From Narthecium ossifragum (Eukaryota; Streptophyta; Magnoliopsida; Dioscoreales; Nartheciaceae): a stretch of 64,000 nt of DNA. Positions 23,471-34,708 of this stretch are shown one piece after another. Location of the stretch: NCBI GenBank assembly GCA_963920575.1, contig OY986971.1, forward strand, positions 18,466,492 through 18,530,491. Direction: 5' to 3'. The notes below the pieces were generated by a model, which ran no database searches, was not told where the DNA came from, and was given only the letters and a program-made list of their open reading frames with translations. A program made the translations under genes and the position numbers. The first letter of the stretch is position 1. Every line of letters begins with the position of its first letter.

Positions 23471-23693
23471 GGTCCTTGTCACCGGCTCTACCGACTACAT
23501 TGGCAAGTTCATCGTCCGGGAACTTTGCAAGCGACGATTCACTATCATAGCCATCGCCCGCGAGCGCAGCGGCATTCGTGGCCACAGCAGCAGAGAAGAG
23601 ACCCTCCGAGACCTTGCTGGTGCCACCGTTGTCTTCTCCGATGTCACCTACCTTGATACCCTAGTCTCGTCCCTCGACTCACATGGACTGTGA
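23451..23693 (+). pseudogene. Fragment of divinyl chlorophyllide a 8-vinyl reductase (DVR)
   Basis: The frame from ATG at 23451 encodes about 80 residues: MPRQEITVLVTGSTDYIGKF with the NAD(P)-binding VTGxTxYIG motif, then VRELCKRRF, IAIARERSGIRG, REETLRDLAG and VVFSDVTYLD. This matches the start of the SDR-like domain of plant DVR, the plastid enzyme that reduces the 8-vinyl group in chlorophyll synthesis. The rest of the enzyme is missing; a TGA follows DSHGL. A Tyr in place of the usual motif Gly (TDYIG for TGYIG, that is G to D) is a further sign of decay. It sits inside MULE F and is read as a transduplicated fragment, not a working gene. Confidence 0.82.
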
Positions 23694-23811
23694 CGGGCGG
23701 TCGCGGCATCTCTCTCGCCGTGAGAGAACGGCCACCGAGCCACGCGATCGAGTGGGCTCGATCGCCTTAGGCGCTCGGCGTCGGTGTTTGCTCGGCGACG
23801 GCGATGACCGG

Positions 23812-26245
23812 TGAGGACCTGCCCCTCTTTTTCCTTTGGCTTGTTGTTGACCCAAGGGCAATTTGGGAAATTGCGTCTTGGCGGTCGTTTCACACTGGGT
23901 GTGCACACATAGACCTTGTTTGGTGCTTGTGTTTGTTAGAAAGGTTAGGTGGACCCGAGATAGGAAGTTCTGGGCTTGGGCCTGAGTCTCAGCCCAGGGT
24001 TGCCGTTCTAGGCAAGGGAGATCGATCTACATGGCAATGGAGATCGATCTCTCTGTGCCTGGAGGTTGCCGTTCTGGGCAAAGGAGATCGATCTTCATGG
24101 CATGGAGATCGATCTCTCTGTGCCTGGAAGTCGTTGGCGGTGGCGTTCGAAGGACGGCCACGGCGATGGCCGTCGCTTCCCCTGTCAGGGGAGGGGAGAC
24201 TTTTGCTCTCCTCCTTCGCCTTTCCCCCGCCTTCACCGGCTTTTCCCCGGCCTTACCCCTTCCCCTCCTCCTTCCTTTCCTTGGCTTCTTCCTTCTTCCT
24301 CCTCGCGAGAGCTCGGCTTCCCCTGTTCCGGCTGAGAGCTTCCTCTTCGCCGTTCTCCCTCCTCCGGCCACCGTTCTAGGAGCTTGAAGGCTCGTTGGAA
24401 CCGTGACGGCGTGAGGAAGATCTTAGGCTTGGCCTCGCGGATTGAAGCTGCTCTGAGGAGGTAGGATTCTCACTCAAAGCTCCGGCTGTCTTTGAGGGTT
24501 TGAAATCCGGTTTTGATTTCGATAGATCTCCTTGTGGAGTTGGTGTTTTCCGGTTTTGAAGCCATGAGTAGCTTCGTGGCACTGGGAGCTACCAGCCCAC
24601 CTAGTTTGGTGGGGGTATGGTGGTGGTTTCCGGCGGCATCCCTCGCCGTCCGGCCGCCGGAGAACCCAATCAAGAGCGATCTCCCTGGGAGGGAGATCGA
24701 TCTTGTTTGGGGTGGTACGCCCCGCCCGAGCGAGAGTGATCTCCCTGAGAGGGAGATCGATCTCGTGGTGGGTGGCGTCGGTACGTCAAGGGTCACATAC
24801 AAGATCGATCTTCATATGGGTGGAGATCGATCTCGTTGGGGTGACCAGGACGGGTGCTTCTAGCCTCGAGGAAGATTGATCTCGCTGCTATAGGAGATCG
24901 ATCTCCTTCGGTGCAGAGAGGGTTTTTACTTGCTTTAAGTGCTGTTTTGCCCGCGGAGCTTTGCCTGCAAGTGGTTTTGACGGTTTTGCCCTCAGGGCTT
25001 AACATGTTGTCTATCATGCTTATTGTTTACTGCTTTGTGGTTAACCGAGGGAGTAATGAACCCTCGGGAATGCTTAGTATAAATGGGCCATGGGTTATGC
25101 CCTATATCGCTTTGTGGTGAACCGAAGGAGTCATGATCCTCGGGAGTGTTAGTGTAAATGGGCCGAAGGTGTGCCCTTGTTATGCTGTTTGTTACTGCTT
25201 TCCCTATTCATATCCTGCCCTGCTTCCTGTGCATTAGACATGCTAGGTTAGACTGGGTGGGGTTGACCCGTGGACTTCGGTGATCAAAGGCTAAGTGGTG
25301 GATGCCGTTACCCGACTTGTGTCCCCATGCTGGTGCCCAGCACGGGCAAGGGTGTCCTACAGGTATCGTCTGGCCCACCCTGTGTCAAGGACCGTCGGAG
25401 GTAGCCCAGTCCTCGAACAGTGGCTATCAGAGGGACGTACGTTGGACAGGAACCCTGGGGGGGGGGAACATCGATGGGATCGATGGACTCCCTGGCTAGG
25501 CTTAGTCTTTGGTCAGGAGTTAGGGGTCATGTTGGCTCTGTGGCTTGGAGTACTGAGAGGTGGTAGTCTTAACCTCGGTCGTTCCGCCAAGTGTGGAGAT
25601 CCCACTTGGAGAAGGATGTCCTACCAGTAGCGTCATGTCCACCCTATGTCAGGGATTGTCGGAGTTGTCCACCCCTGAGCAGTGGTTGTCGGAGGGGCGT
25701 AGTTGGGACAGGAGTCCTTCAGGTTATTGACGGGATTTATGGGATCCTTGGCAAGCCTCAGTACTTGGCTTCAGGGTTGGTTCGTTTGGGTTTGCCTTCT
25801 TAGCGAGAGTGGTAGAGTAGGACCCTGCTGAGCTGTTGCTCATTCCTACCTGGACTGTGTTGTTTGCAGGTGCGGGTCCCAGCTCCTCTCCGGTGCTCCC
25901 CCGTCGGCTGTCTCGTGGTGGCGCGCTGGCTCCTAACCATGTCTGAGGGTCAGGATGGTTTCGTTTGTGCGTTTGCGGAGACCCCGGTGGGTGCTGTAGC
26001 TTCTTGGGGACTGTTGATCCCTTGTATACTTTGTTGTACTAGAACTCCTGTTTAACTCTATTATTACTGTTCTGTAATAGATGTTAATAGATGTTGTTTA
26101 GTTTGCTTCCGCCTTGTGCCTGTTGTTAGCTGTTTCCGCCAGCTGTGTGTTAGTCTCAACTGTTTCCGCCAGTTGAGGCTAGTAGATGTAGGTTTTACCC
26201 CTCGTGTCCCAGCCCGGCCTGGGGTCTGCGGGTCGGGGCGCGACA
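23812..26245 (+). mobile_element. L-family solo LTR H, nested in MULE F
   Basis: It starts TGAGGACCTGCCCC (two bases short of the usual TGTGAGG) and ends GGTCGGGGCGCGACA. CCGG flanks both sides (23808-23811 and 26246-26249), with ACCGG on the left as the probable 5-base duplication. It has GATCGATC clusters at 24020-24112 and 24670-24905. A duplicated block, GGTTAACCGAGGGAGTAATGAA and GGTGAACCGAAGGAGTCATGAT, spans about 25040-25185. It belongs to the same subfamily as G (31680-34011) and I (63227 on). No coding interior. Confidence 0.82.
24020..24905. repeat. Two GATCGATC clusters in LTR H
   Basis: The first cluster (24020-24112) has four GAGATCGATCT motifs. The second (24670-24905) has about eight GATCGATC or GATCTC motifs in the forms GGGAGATCGATCTTG and AAGATCGATCTTC. 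The pyrimidine-rich leader-like stretch 24200-24380 lies between them. Confidence 0.85.
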
Positions 26246-26573
26246 CCGGGTGCCCCGGCAGCGTCTCCAGTATGCCTCATGCAGCGCTAGAATGGATGAG
26301 GTTGGAGGAGGATAGGAAATGGATGATGTTGTGGAGGCTATAAGCCCTTGCTGGGAATGGAGGTAATGGCCGGAGAAGAGGACTTCGGCGGATGAGTGGT
26401 GATAGCTAGAGTGATTGGTGGCTGAGAGAGAGGGGGGGGCATTACGGTCTTTTTTTAATTAAACCAGCTAAATAAACCTATCAAATGGGGTTTTCACCTT
26501 AAAAATCAAGCTAATGGGGGTTTTTATGATACTTTTTGTTAAACTAGTGTTATCACCAATTATCTGTTTTTTA

Positions 26574-26919
26574 ATTAACCAGATATTAGGGATAATTATG
26601 TAAGAAAGGCGACTACAACTCGAGTAAGGGTCTTGACCGGTCCTCTAATCCCAACATTGATGCCTTCCATGTCTACATGAAAATGGCCCTCAAGTTGAAA
26701 GAGTACCAAGAGCCAGCTGGGTGACAAGATCATGCGCCTTAATTAAGGAGATGAACAAGACAAACGTCTTCTAGGCTAAGGGCATCGCTGGGCAGAAAAT
26801 ATATAAGCTATGTAAGAAGATCTTGGGACCGAAGAAGAGGAACGCAAGTGGTGCTGATGGCGAGATTGGCTAGGATACAAATGAGGTTGAGCCAGAGGAT
26901 GAGGAAGATCATGGGGCTC
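26574..26919. other. Flank between MULE F and the Tat LTR
   Basis: It begins with the probable rest of the split MITE. From about 26690 there are broken plus-strand frames with peptide such as AGQKIYKLCKKILGPKKR and NEVEPEDEEDHGAL, interrupted by TAG codons. This looks like decayed coding sequence, but I do not recognise the family. Confidence 0.35.
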
Positions 26920-28131
26920 TGTTAGTCAATATAATGGTTAACCAATCAATGATTAACATGTCAGCATAATAAATTTGATCGATAGACTTTCCAACTCAAT
27001 TTGGCGATATTGCTCAAAAGTAAAATTGTCGACCAAAGAATGAAATCATCGATTAAGATCATCGCCCAAAAGAGAAAAATCATCGATCAAGAATGATGAT
27101 TGTTTCCACATAGAGAAACCATCAGTCAAGGGCGATAATAATCTAACAACGATGATATTGCTATTTAAGAACGATGATCTTCCTTACACAAGAAGGTTAT
27201 CGGTCAAAAGCAACAATGACTCATCGACCAAAACTTAGTTCATCCAAAGACAACAAGTTAATAACTTTGGACGATGAAAAGACAGAATAGGAAAAGACAA
27301 CAATCAAGAAGGACGACGTTACAATACACAAGCTCACCGACCCGACGCAACCGTCATCGGCCAGAAGCCCATCGCCCAGACGCAACCGTCATCGGCCAGA
27401 GCAAAGAATGCAGAAATGAGGAAATATCGGAGAACATGGGACACGCGGTTCATCCAGAGTGAAAGATGGAAGACGACGGAGAACGTGCTGGACGAAGCAA
27501 TTCAACTGCTCTAGTATAAATACATTTCTCGTTCACTGTGTAATCTCTCTCGCAAAAAAAACACAGAGCCTGCACGCCTGGATTTTCTTACTGTTATTTA
27601 AGATGCTTTCTGTAAGTTAATTTCCTTAATGTAATGGCTTTGTTCCTTCATTTCTTAGTTAATCTTTTCTGTTTAAAGTAGTTTAGATTACTGTTTTAGA
27701 TGGCTAATCTAGGTTTTGATAGTTACGTTTTCTTCCTCGTTTCTTAGATAGTTCTTTACTGTATTTCTTTAGATTAATTTAATATTAGAAGCTTTTATCT
27801 TCTACGATTAGATTAAGTTAATCAATAGATTTAAATATGCTTTCTCTGGATTTAGTAACTTAGGATGATCTTTAAGGTTTTCTTTAATTAATTTCATAAT
27901 ATTAGATGATTTATGCTTTCCTTAGGTTTATTTAGACTATTTTAAGTTAATCTAAATAATTAGCTTTTAATTAGATTATCAAATTAGGTCTAATCTAGAT
28001 TTCCATTTAACTTGACACCTCTGTTCGTTTAGAAGGAGTAGAACTTAACTACAATCATCTGATACTTAAGTGTTGAGTAGATTTTGACTTTGACTATTTG
28101 ACCGGTCAACGGTTAGATTTCTGTTCTAACA
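26920..28131 (+). mobile_element. 5' LTR of the Tat element
   Basis: The LTR begins TGTTAG and ends CTAACA, an inverted 6-base terminus. A TATA box TATAAATA lies at 27515-27522. Upstream of it (26985-27200) the motifs ATCATCGA and CGATGAT recur. The region after TATA is AT-rich. Its end matches the LTR at 10159-10698. Confidence 0.85.
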
Positions 28132-28132
28132 T

Positions 28133-28154
28133 TTTTTGACACACCCGGTGGGAC
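28133..28154 (+). other. Primer binding site region of the Tat element
   Basis: TTTTGACACACCCGGTGGGACC directly follows the LTR. It resembles the TGGCGCCCACCGTGGGGC-type sites of Tat elements, with changes. The second copy at 10700-10721 reads TTTTGGCACGCCCGGTGGGAC. Confidence 0.6.
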
Positions 28155-28170
28155 CTTGTGTCAAGTCTTT

Positions 28171-30391
28171 ATGGAAATCAGTCAAATTGGACCAGACGGT
28201 ATGGTCATCACTAGGACTGGGTTGGATACTAATAGTAGTGGTGGCAACGCCGATCACGGCGATGGTCAACCAATTCCAAATGTTAGTGAAAATGAACTTG
28301 TTATTCCTCCACCCTTCGACCAACCACACATACCTCCGCCCTTCAACCCACCACACATAAAATATCGTAATAGGGTGGTCTATCGCTCTATGGAGCGAGG
28401 AAACACATCGGCCAGAGGCGGCCTTGATCCAGGAAATATAACGTCAAGTACTGCACAAACTATGGTCGATGAAGCTTTGCATGCTAATAATCAGCAGATG
28501 ACCAGCCACATCGCCGTAGCTTTAAGGCCCTTTATCGATACCATGCAAACCTTTATCAACGCGGCTTTACCAAACACAAGTTCTGGGCAAAATATCCTTA
28601 GACCGACCATTCCAATGATTCCTATCGGCCAAAACACAACTCAGAACAATCATCCTTTTCCGCCCAACACTATTGTCGGGCCTGGTGGTCATAATGGTTT
28701 TGTTCTTTTGCAAAATCCGTTGCACAGTCAAAACCTTATCGGTCAAAATATTCAGGTTGGACAAACTAGTTCAACTCATCATCAGCCATCGATGAATAAT
28801 GACAATAGCCAAAGACCGAATTTCATCAGCCAAACACCTGGATTGTTTGTATCCCCAACTCAAGTACCTCCCAATGGTGAGGTGTTTACCCCAGGAGGAA
28901 TACCAAACAATGGTGTCCCTCCCACTCAAGGAATGCAAAGTGGAGTTGTTCCTCTGGCAACTGGAATGCCGAATAATGGCGTTCCTCTTAATTAGGGGAT
29001 ATCGATGAATGGAGTGCCTCTAAGCGTAGGTGACCATATTCCTTCTAACGGCCAGAACCTTGTTTACCCAAACAATGGCCAAAATATCGGCCAAAACAAT
29101 AACTTGAGTGGCCAAGGCCAATGGTTTCCACAGTATAAGTTTGGCCAACTAGGTGGCCAGGGTAATCAGCCAGTAGGGAATAATTTTTATAATCAGAGAA
29201 TGGGCGATATTCCTTATCATAATAACTATCGACCATATGAAGCACCACCATATTATGCTCGACAACCAAATAGCGGAAATTCTATAAGAACAAATAGGTT
29301 TAGGACGACCAGCCACTCGTCCAACTTATAGAAAACCTTATCTTGATTGGGTTGACCAGATGTATCCATTTCCTAGGAACTATAGAGTTCCAAGGTTTAC
29401 CATGTTCTCTGGTGTGGATGAAACATCGACCATTGAACACATAGGGAAATTCTCTATGCAATGTGGAGAAGTAAACGACTTTGTCAAACTAAGGTTGTTC
29501 CCTAACTCATTGTCCGGAGTAGCTTACTCGTGGTTCATAAAATTATCGCCCAACTTTATTCAAAGTTGGCAGCAAATGGAACATGCGTTCCATTCCCAAT
29601 ATTACAAGACAAAACCAGAAGTAAAAATGGCTGATTTAGCTCAACTAAGGCAGTGGCCATATGAGAATGCTGAGTCATTCTTACAAGGATTTAAAAGAGC
29701 GAGAAGTAGGTGCTTTATTCCCTTGCCTGAAAGAGAATTCGTCAAAATCGCTCAAAGTGGATTAGCCTTTGAATTTAAAAAGAAATTCCAAGATAAGGAT
29801 TTCATCGATCTTTTCCAACTACAGACTAGCGCTATACGCTATGAACAGTTGTTAAGAGAAGAAGATTAGATGAAATCATCATCCAAAGGAACTTATTATA
29901 GAGACACTAACTATGAAATCAATCAAGTTTGTGACGTCGATGAAGAATGTTATTATATGGACGATGTTTGTTTGGCCGAGCTGCTGAAAGGAAAACTTTA
30001 TATATGTTAGGCACTTGCCAAACTTGAGCAAGAACTTAAGGGTAAAGAAGTAGTCAAAGACGGTAAATGTCGAGTAAGAAAGTTTTCTTTTGATATTTCA
30101 AAGGCCGATCAAATCTTTGATCAATTATTGAAAGATAAACAAGTCAAACTGAAAGATGGACATGCTATGCCAAGCCTTGATGAAATCAAAGACAAAAGAT
30201 ATTGCAAATGGCATAATGCTTGGTCACATCACACTAATCAGTGTTTGGCTTTCCGTAATGTTTTGCAGGATGCAATTGACTCTGGTAGGATTGGTTTTCC
30301 AACCAAACACATGGAAGTTGATGATAACCCATTCCCCAAAGCTGCTCCAGTGGGGATGGTGCTGACTGATATGGCAACTTCAATTTGCTAA
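28171..30391 (+). pseudogene. Tat gag
   Basis: ATG at 28171. The N-terminal part (to 29330) is low-complexity, with repeated NNGVP and GQN/GQNI units. After a frame change near 29310-29340 comes the capsid-like Retrotrans_gag domain: MYPFPRNYRVPRFTMFSG, ENIEHIG-like TSTIEHIGKF, and VAYSWFIKLSP. The C-terminal part has YCKWHNAWSHHTNQCLAF, the C/H-rich motif typical of Tat gag. Stops at 28993-28995 (TAG), 29867-29869 (TAG), 30008-30010 (TAG) and 30389-30391 (TAA) break it. Each TAG would be a CAG codon before one C-to-T change. Confidence 0.82.
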
Positions 30392-30525
30392 AGTTCAAGA
30401 TCGTTATCGACGAAACTTAGGACGATAGTCGTCCAGATGTGTTTGCCAGACTCAGCTAAGACAAGGGGAAGGAGCCAGCACTTCCACATGTCTGCCCAAG
30501 ATGTCACTGGGACCTTAGTCATCCA

Positions 30526-31679
30526 ATGACACCGTTCACCGGGACCAAGTTCCATCACCCACAACCCTGGCAGTGGAATCGCGGTCAGCCTCACGCTTAC
30601 CCAAGGAACTTCGTGCCTCAACCATACAAGCCGGAAAGGTGGTACAACTACAACTGCTACACTCATCGATCAGTTCCAGTGGAGGAAATGACAAGGACCC
30701 AGTATCGACGACACCAGAAGAAGTATGGCCAGATGATGAGGGCCAAACAATCTCAAGAAACTGATCCAAGTCAAACTGAGGAAGCCGAGGAAATTGAAGA
30801 TGATGTTGTTGTCTCTAAGGCAACAGAGTCCTCTAAGAGCAAATTTCATCGTCCAAGTAAGGACGATGACGATGAGACTGGAGGGAACCAAGTCATTCGA
30901 TTCGGAACGCTCCCGTCTATTATCGTCAACAACTATATCCTCCCAAGTCGCCTTGGACAACAGTGTCCGGTAGAGAGTGACTCGGATATTTCCGATATGG
31001 CCGATGATGGAGAAGCGCCAGGCACCTTGGTTGATGAGGTCGAGGCGTCAGCTACCTTGGTCGATGAAGCCGAGGAGTCAGCCCCAATAAACTTAATACT
31101 CGACGATGAAGATGAGTACGTCGAGGTTGAGGGAAAAATAAACATTGCAGAAGAGGCTCAGAGAAGGAATATGTCTACTGAGCAACTCATGCGACAGCTA
31201 TATGAAGAAGGTAATCCAGCAGTTGGACCAGGTGGCCAACCAAGTGGCCGATATGATTACTTATGGGTTTATGGAGACGTGAAGGTGAAACGTCTCGTCA
31301 AGAAGACAGAAGTCGTCACCCAGATCATTCCGTCTGCATCAACGGCAATTGTCCCAACTGGATGGGGCGATGAAGAAGAAGAACCCATGGTTGAGGATGT
31401 CGAGTGGGTAGAAGTGGAAGTTTCTATCAAGGTCCACGAAGAAGCGGTGAGAAGGAATATCTCTTAGAAGAAGCTGCTGATGGAGCTTTACAAGGTGGGA
31501 AATCCAGCTATAAGTACTCAGGGTCAACCAAGTGGTAAGTTCGACTATCTAGTTTGTTACGGAGATCCTATTGTAAAGAAATGGGTTCCCAAGGGCGACG
31601 TAGCCAAGTACGTTCAGCAAGTCGACGAAGCACCAATCATTCCAACTGGCTGGGATGTGGAAGCAACAGAGGCACAACG
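30526..31679 (+). pseudogene. Acidic gag-pro spacer with a duplicated domain
   Basis: This segment of the polyprotein starts with W/Y-rich sequence (HPQPWQWNRGQPHAYPRN, RWYNYNCYTH), then a Lys/Glu/Asp-rich stretch with TLVDEVEASATLVDEAEES. Two copies of a roughly 80-residue unit follow. Copy 1 contains INIAEEAQRRNMS, GNPAVGPGGQPSGRYDYL, YGDVKVKRLV and IVPTGWGDEEEE (about 31138-31385). Copy 2 contains VSIKVHEEAVRRNIS, GNPAISTQGQPSGKFDYL, YGDPIVKKWV and IIPTGWDVEATE (about 31423-31670). A TAG at 31465-31467 breaks copy 2. The LTR G insertion ends it at 31679. I do not recognise the unit as a named domain. Confidence 0.7.
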
Positions 31680-34011
31680 TGTCGCGCCCCGGCCCAGGAA
31701 ACCCATCCCGGACCGGGACACGAGGGGGAACCTACATCTACTGACAACCAACATGCGGAGACAGATACAATAAACAAAAGGCGGAAGTAAAGTTTACATC
31801 TACTAGAACAAAACGTTATATACATCAGAGTTATACACAAATTTACAACATTTACAATTATCAAAAAGAAAATATACATCGTCAGGGGTCTCCGCAAAAG
31901 CACAGTAAAAGCCGTCCTTGCCCTCATACATGGTCGGCTGGCGAAGTGCTGCCGCAGGACGAACACCGGGGGCCCACAGGAGAAGCGCTGGTACCTGCAC
32001 CTGCAAACAACACGGTCTAGGTAGGAATGAGCCAAAGCTCAGCAGGGTTCTACTCTACGACACTCACAAGGAAGGGCGACACCAACCGTACTAACTCTGT
32101 GCCAAGTGCTGAGGCCTGCCAAGGATCCCATAAATCCCGTCAATAACCCGAAGGGCACCTGTCCAAAGTACGTCCTCCGATGGCCACTGTTCAGGGGTGG
32201 TCCACCTCCGACAGTCCCTGACACAGGGTGGACATGACGCTAGCCGTAGGACACCCCTCTCCAAGCGGAACCTCCACACTTGGCGGAACGACCGTGGTTA
32301 CGACAACCATCTCCCAGTACTCAAAGCACAGAGTCAATACAACCCCTAAACTCCAAATCAAAGGCTAAGTCCAAACCAGGAACTCACCCGTCCCATCGTT
32401 ACCCCCTTAGGGTTCCTACCCATGCAGACCTCTCCCATCTCAACAGGGAAAACCTCAGCCCATGTAGGACACCCGTCCCCATGCTGGACACCAAGCAGGA
32501 CAACCCATAACGGGGCAACGCTAACCGCAACTTAGCATTTGATCCTGGAGTACTAGGGACAAACTCCAACCCACGATTAGCCTATCATGCCTATAATGCG
32601 CAAGGAAACATACAAATAATAAAGAAAGCAGTATAAGCAAGCATCAAGCAGGGGCACACCTTCGGCCCATTTACTCTAAACACTTCCGAGGGTCATGACT
32701 CCCTCGGTTCACCACAAAGCAGTAAAGAGGCATACATGCAAAGGGCATACAGATAAAGGCATACATGGTATCGCATTTATACTACACAATCCCGGGAGTC
32801 ACCACTCTCCCGGTTCAACCACAAAGCTGTAAATACACAACAGTTTGTATTATACTACTAGACATGTCAGAAAGCCGTACACAAAACCAACATAGCAAGC
32901 CTCGAGGGCAAAACCGCTAAAATCGCATGTATACGAAGCCCCGCGGGCAAACCAGCCTCAAACAGGCGTTCAGGTGAAAGTTGGATTGATCCAACACCTT
33001 TGGATCGATCTGACTTGCCCTCGGATCGATCCAACTTGTTCTTGGATCGATTCGACTCACCCTGGGATCGATCCAACTCACCCTTGGATCGATCTGATTA
33101 GGAAAAACCAAGAAAAACGAACGAGGACGATCGATCCAACTCGGCCTTCGGATCGATCCGACTGACCTCGGGATCGATCCAACAACCCCTTTGGATCGAT
33201 CCGGCTAAGAAAACCAAGGAAACCCGCGCAGTGCCACCCCCAGGCACCGTTCCTAGGACAACTGGGATCGATCCAACTATCACCTTGGATCGATCCGACT
33301 CCCAGGCTCGGATCGATCCAACACTTTTGGATTGATCCCACCCGGCCCTCCGGCCAGCTTCCGACGGCGCTCCCGGCCGGAAAACTGAGCCAAACATCAC
33401 CAAACTTGGTGAGTTGGCAGAGCCGATGCCCACGAAGCTACTCATGCTTCAAAACCGGAAAACACCACCTACACAAGAAGATCTACACAAAACACCTCAA
33501 AAACCGGGGAGAACGATGATGAACAGGAGACAAATCCAACGAATGCCGTAGGTAGGAACCCTACCTCACAAGAGCTGCTTCAATCCACGAAGCAGAGCCT
33601 TGATCTTCCTATCCCCTTCCAAGAAATCGCCGGGAACGAGCTCGGACGCGGCGAGATCGGGAAAAAGAGAAGAGAAGAAGCCCGGCGTCCGTTCTTATAC
33701 AGACGCCTCAGTGCGATTCGGATCGATCCGAACTCCACTGGCGGGAACTCTTCCCTAGTGCGAGTCGGATCGATCCAAAGTGGAGTTCAGATCGATCCAA
33801 CCTGCGCTGGGAAGAGAAATTGGGCCCGGTTCAAGCCCAATTTCGGATCTCTCGATCCCGGGGTCCACCTAACCATCCTATTCAAACACATACACCAAAA
33901 CAAGGCCTGTGTGTGCACACGCGGGTGTGAAACAAACCAACAATGCGTAATTTACCAAATTGCCCTTGCGGTCAACGACGAGCCACAGGAATAGAGGAAC
34001 GGGTCCTCACA
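31680..34011 (-). mobile_element. L-family solo LTR G, nested in the Tat element
   Basis: It runs from TGTCGCGCCCCGGCCC to GGGTCCTCACA and is flanked by exact CAACG duplications (31675-31679 and 34012-34016). Oriented minus, its U3 has a GATCGATC cluster (33718-33806) and then CTTATAC, whose complement GTATAAG (33694-33700) is a TATA-like box. A second, denser cluster lies at 32985-33345. The CCGAGGGTCATGACTCCCTCGG and CCGGGAGTCACCACTCTCCCGG blocks match the duplicated block of LTR H. No coding interior. Confidence 0.9.
32985..33345. repeat. Dense GATCGATC cluster in LTR G
   Basis: About fifteen GATCGATC or one-mismatch motifs, mainly TTGGATCGATCCAAC or TCGGATCGATCCGAC, occur in 360 bases with spacers of 8-20 bases. 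Frames through it give meaningless IDPT/DRSE repeats. Confidence 0.9.
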
Positions 34012-34255
34012 CAACGAGAGCACAAGCACACTGATCAGCAATAGCCATCATGGGATGGACAAGAAAGCCCATAAGTTGTCCATGTTGTAGCCAAAACCAA
34101 AGGCAAAGCAGTTCAAGGTCGACCTCCGTCATCGTCCAAATCTCACACGATAGATTTTCAAGGTCAGGACAGGGTTGTGTTTGATTGACCGTCAGAGGCA
34201 ATGACCCGTCACTTACGACCTTTACACATTTAAGGCCGAGATCAACGGTGTTCCT

Positions 34256-34708
34256 ATGAGCAGGGTTCTCATCGACACCGGGGCCACAGTCAACGTCATT
34301 CCTGCCAAAATGATGAAGAAGCTGGGTAAGACCGATAGCGATCTTATTCCCACGGACATCACACTCACAGGGTTCAGTGGGGTCCCAGCTCCGGCAAAGG
34401 GAATTCTTCCCTTAGATATTAAGGTCAAAAGTGTCATAAGGACGACAACGTTCTTTTTTATGGATTCAACAACCAGTTATAACGTCCTACATGGTCGAGA
34501 CTGGATTCATGGCAGTCAGTGCGTTCCATCTTCCCTTCATCAATGTTTGTTTTTATGGAACGCCAAGGGAAATGTCGAGTCCGTTATGGCCAACAATATG
34601 CCTTATAGTATGGACACTCATATCGTCGAAACATCCTTCTATGACTGCAACTATGGTCCATTACAGTTCGTCCAACCTTCATCAGCAAGCTTATCGACCA
34701 AGATGTAA
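34256..34708 (+). pseudogene. Tat protease
   Basis: The frame encodes an aspartic protease with the active-site motif VLIDTGATVNVIPAKMM, then TDITLTGFSG and YNVLHGRDWIHG, the LGRxW-like motif of retropepsins. The coding region upstream (34017-34255) resumes after LTR G but its frame is poor. The frame ends at TAA/TAG near 34706, and RT-domain sequence resumes in another frame (QDVRYELIIILRSYKDCFAW), so a frameshift lies at about 34700. Confidence 0.85.

Larger units (their letters stand above)
21022..26566. mobile_element. Mutator-like element (MULE F) with captured gene DNA
   Basis: The left end (GGGGGATTTGTCC to AAAAAAGACCATACTGCCCTC at 21132-21152) pairs with the reverse complement of the right end (AAAAAAAGACCGTAATGCCCCC). 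The outermost right end CACCAATTATC is the inverted form of the left end of MULE E (GATAATTGGTG, 37289). A TTTTTTA duplication flanks it (21015-21021 and 26567-26573), part of an expected 9-base site. No transposase is encoded. It contains coding-like DNA, two pyrimidine-rich repeat arrays, a DVR fragment and a nested solo LTR, as expected of a Pack-MULE. Confidence 0.65.

Noticed and set aside
32985..33345. Spaced repeats resembling a CRISPR array
   Set aside because: The spacers are short and irregular, the repeat is an 8-base palindrome, the context is a plant LTR, and no cas gene exists.
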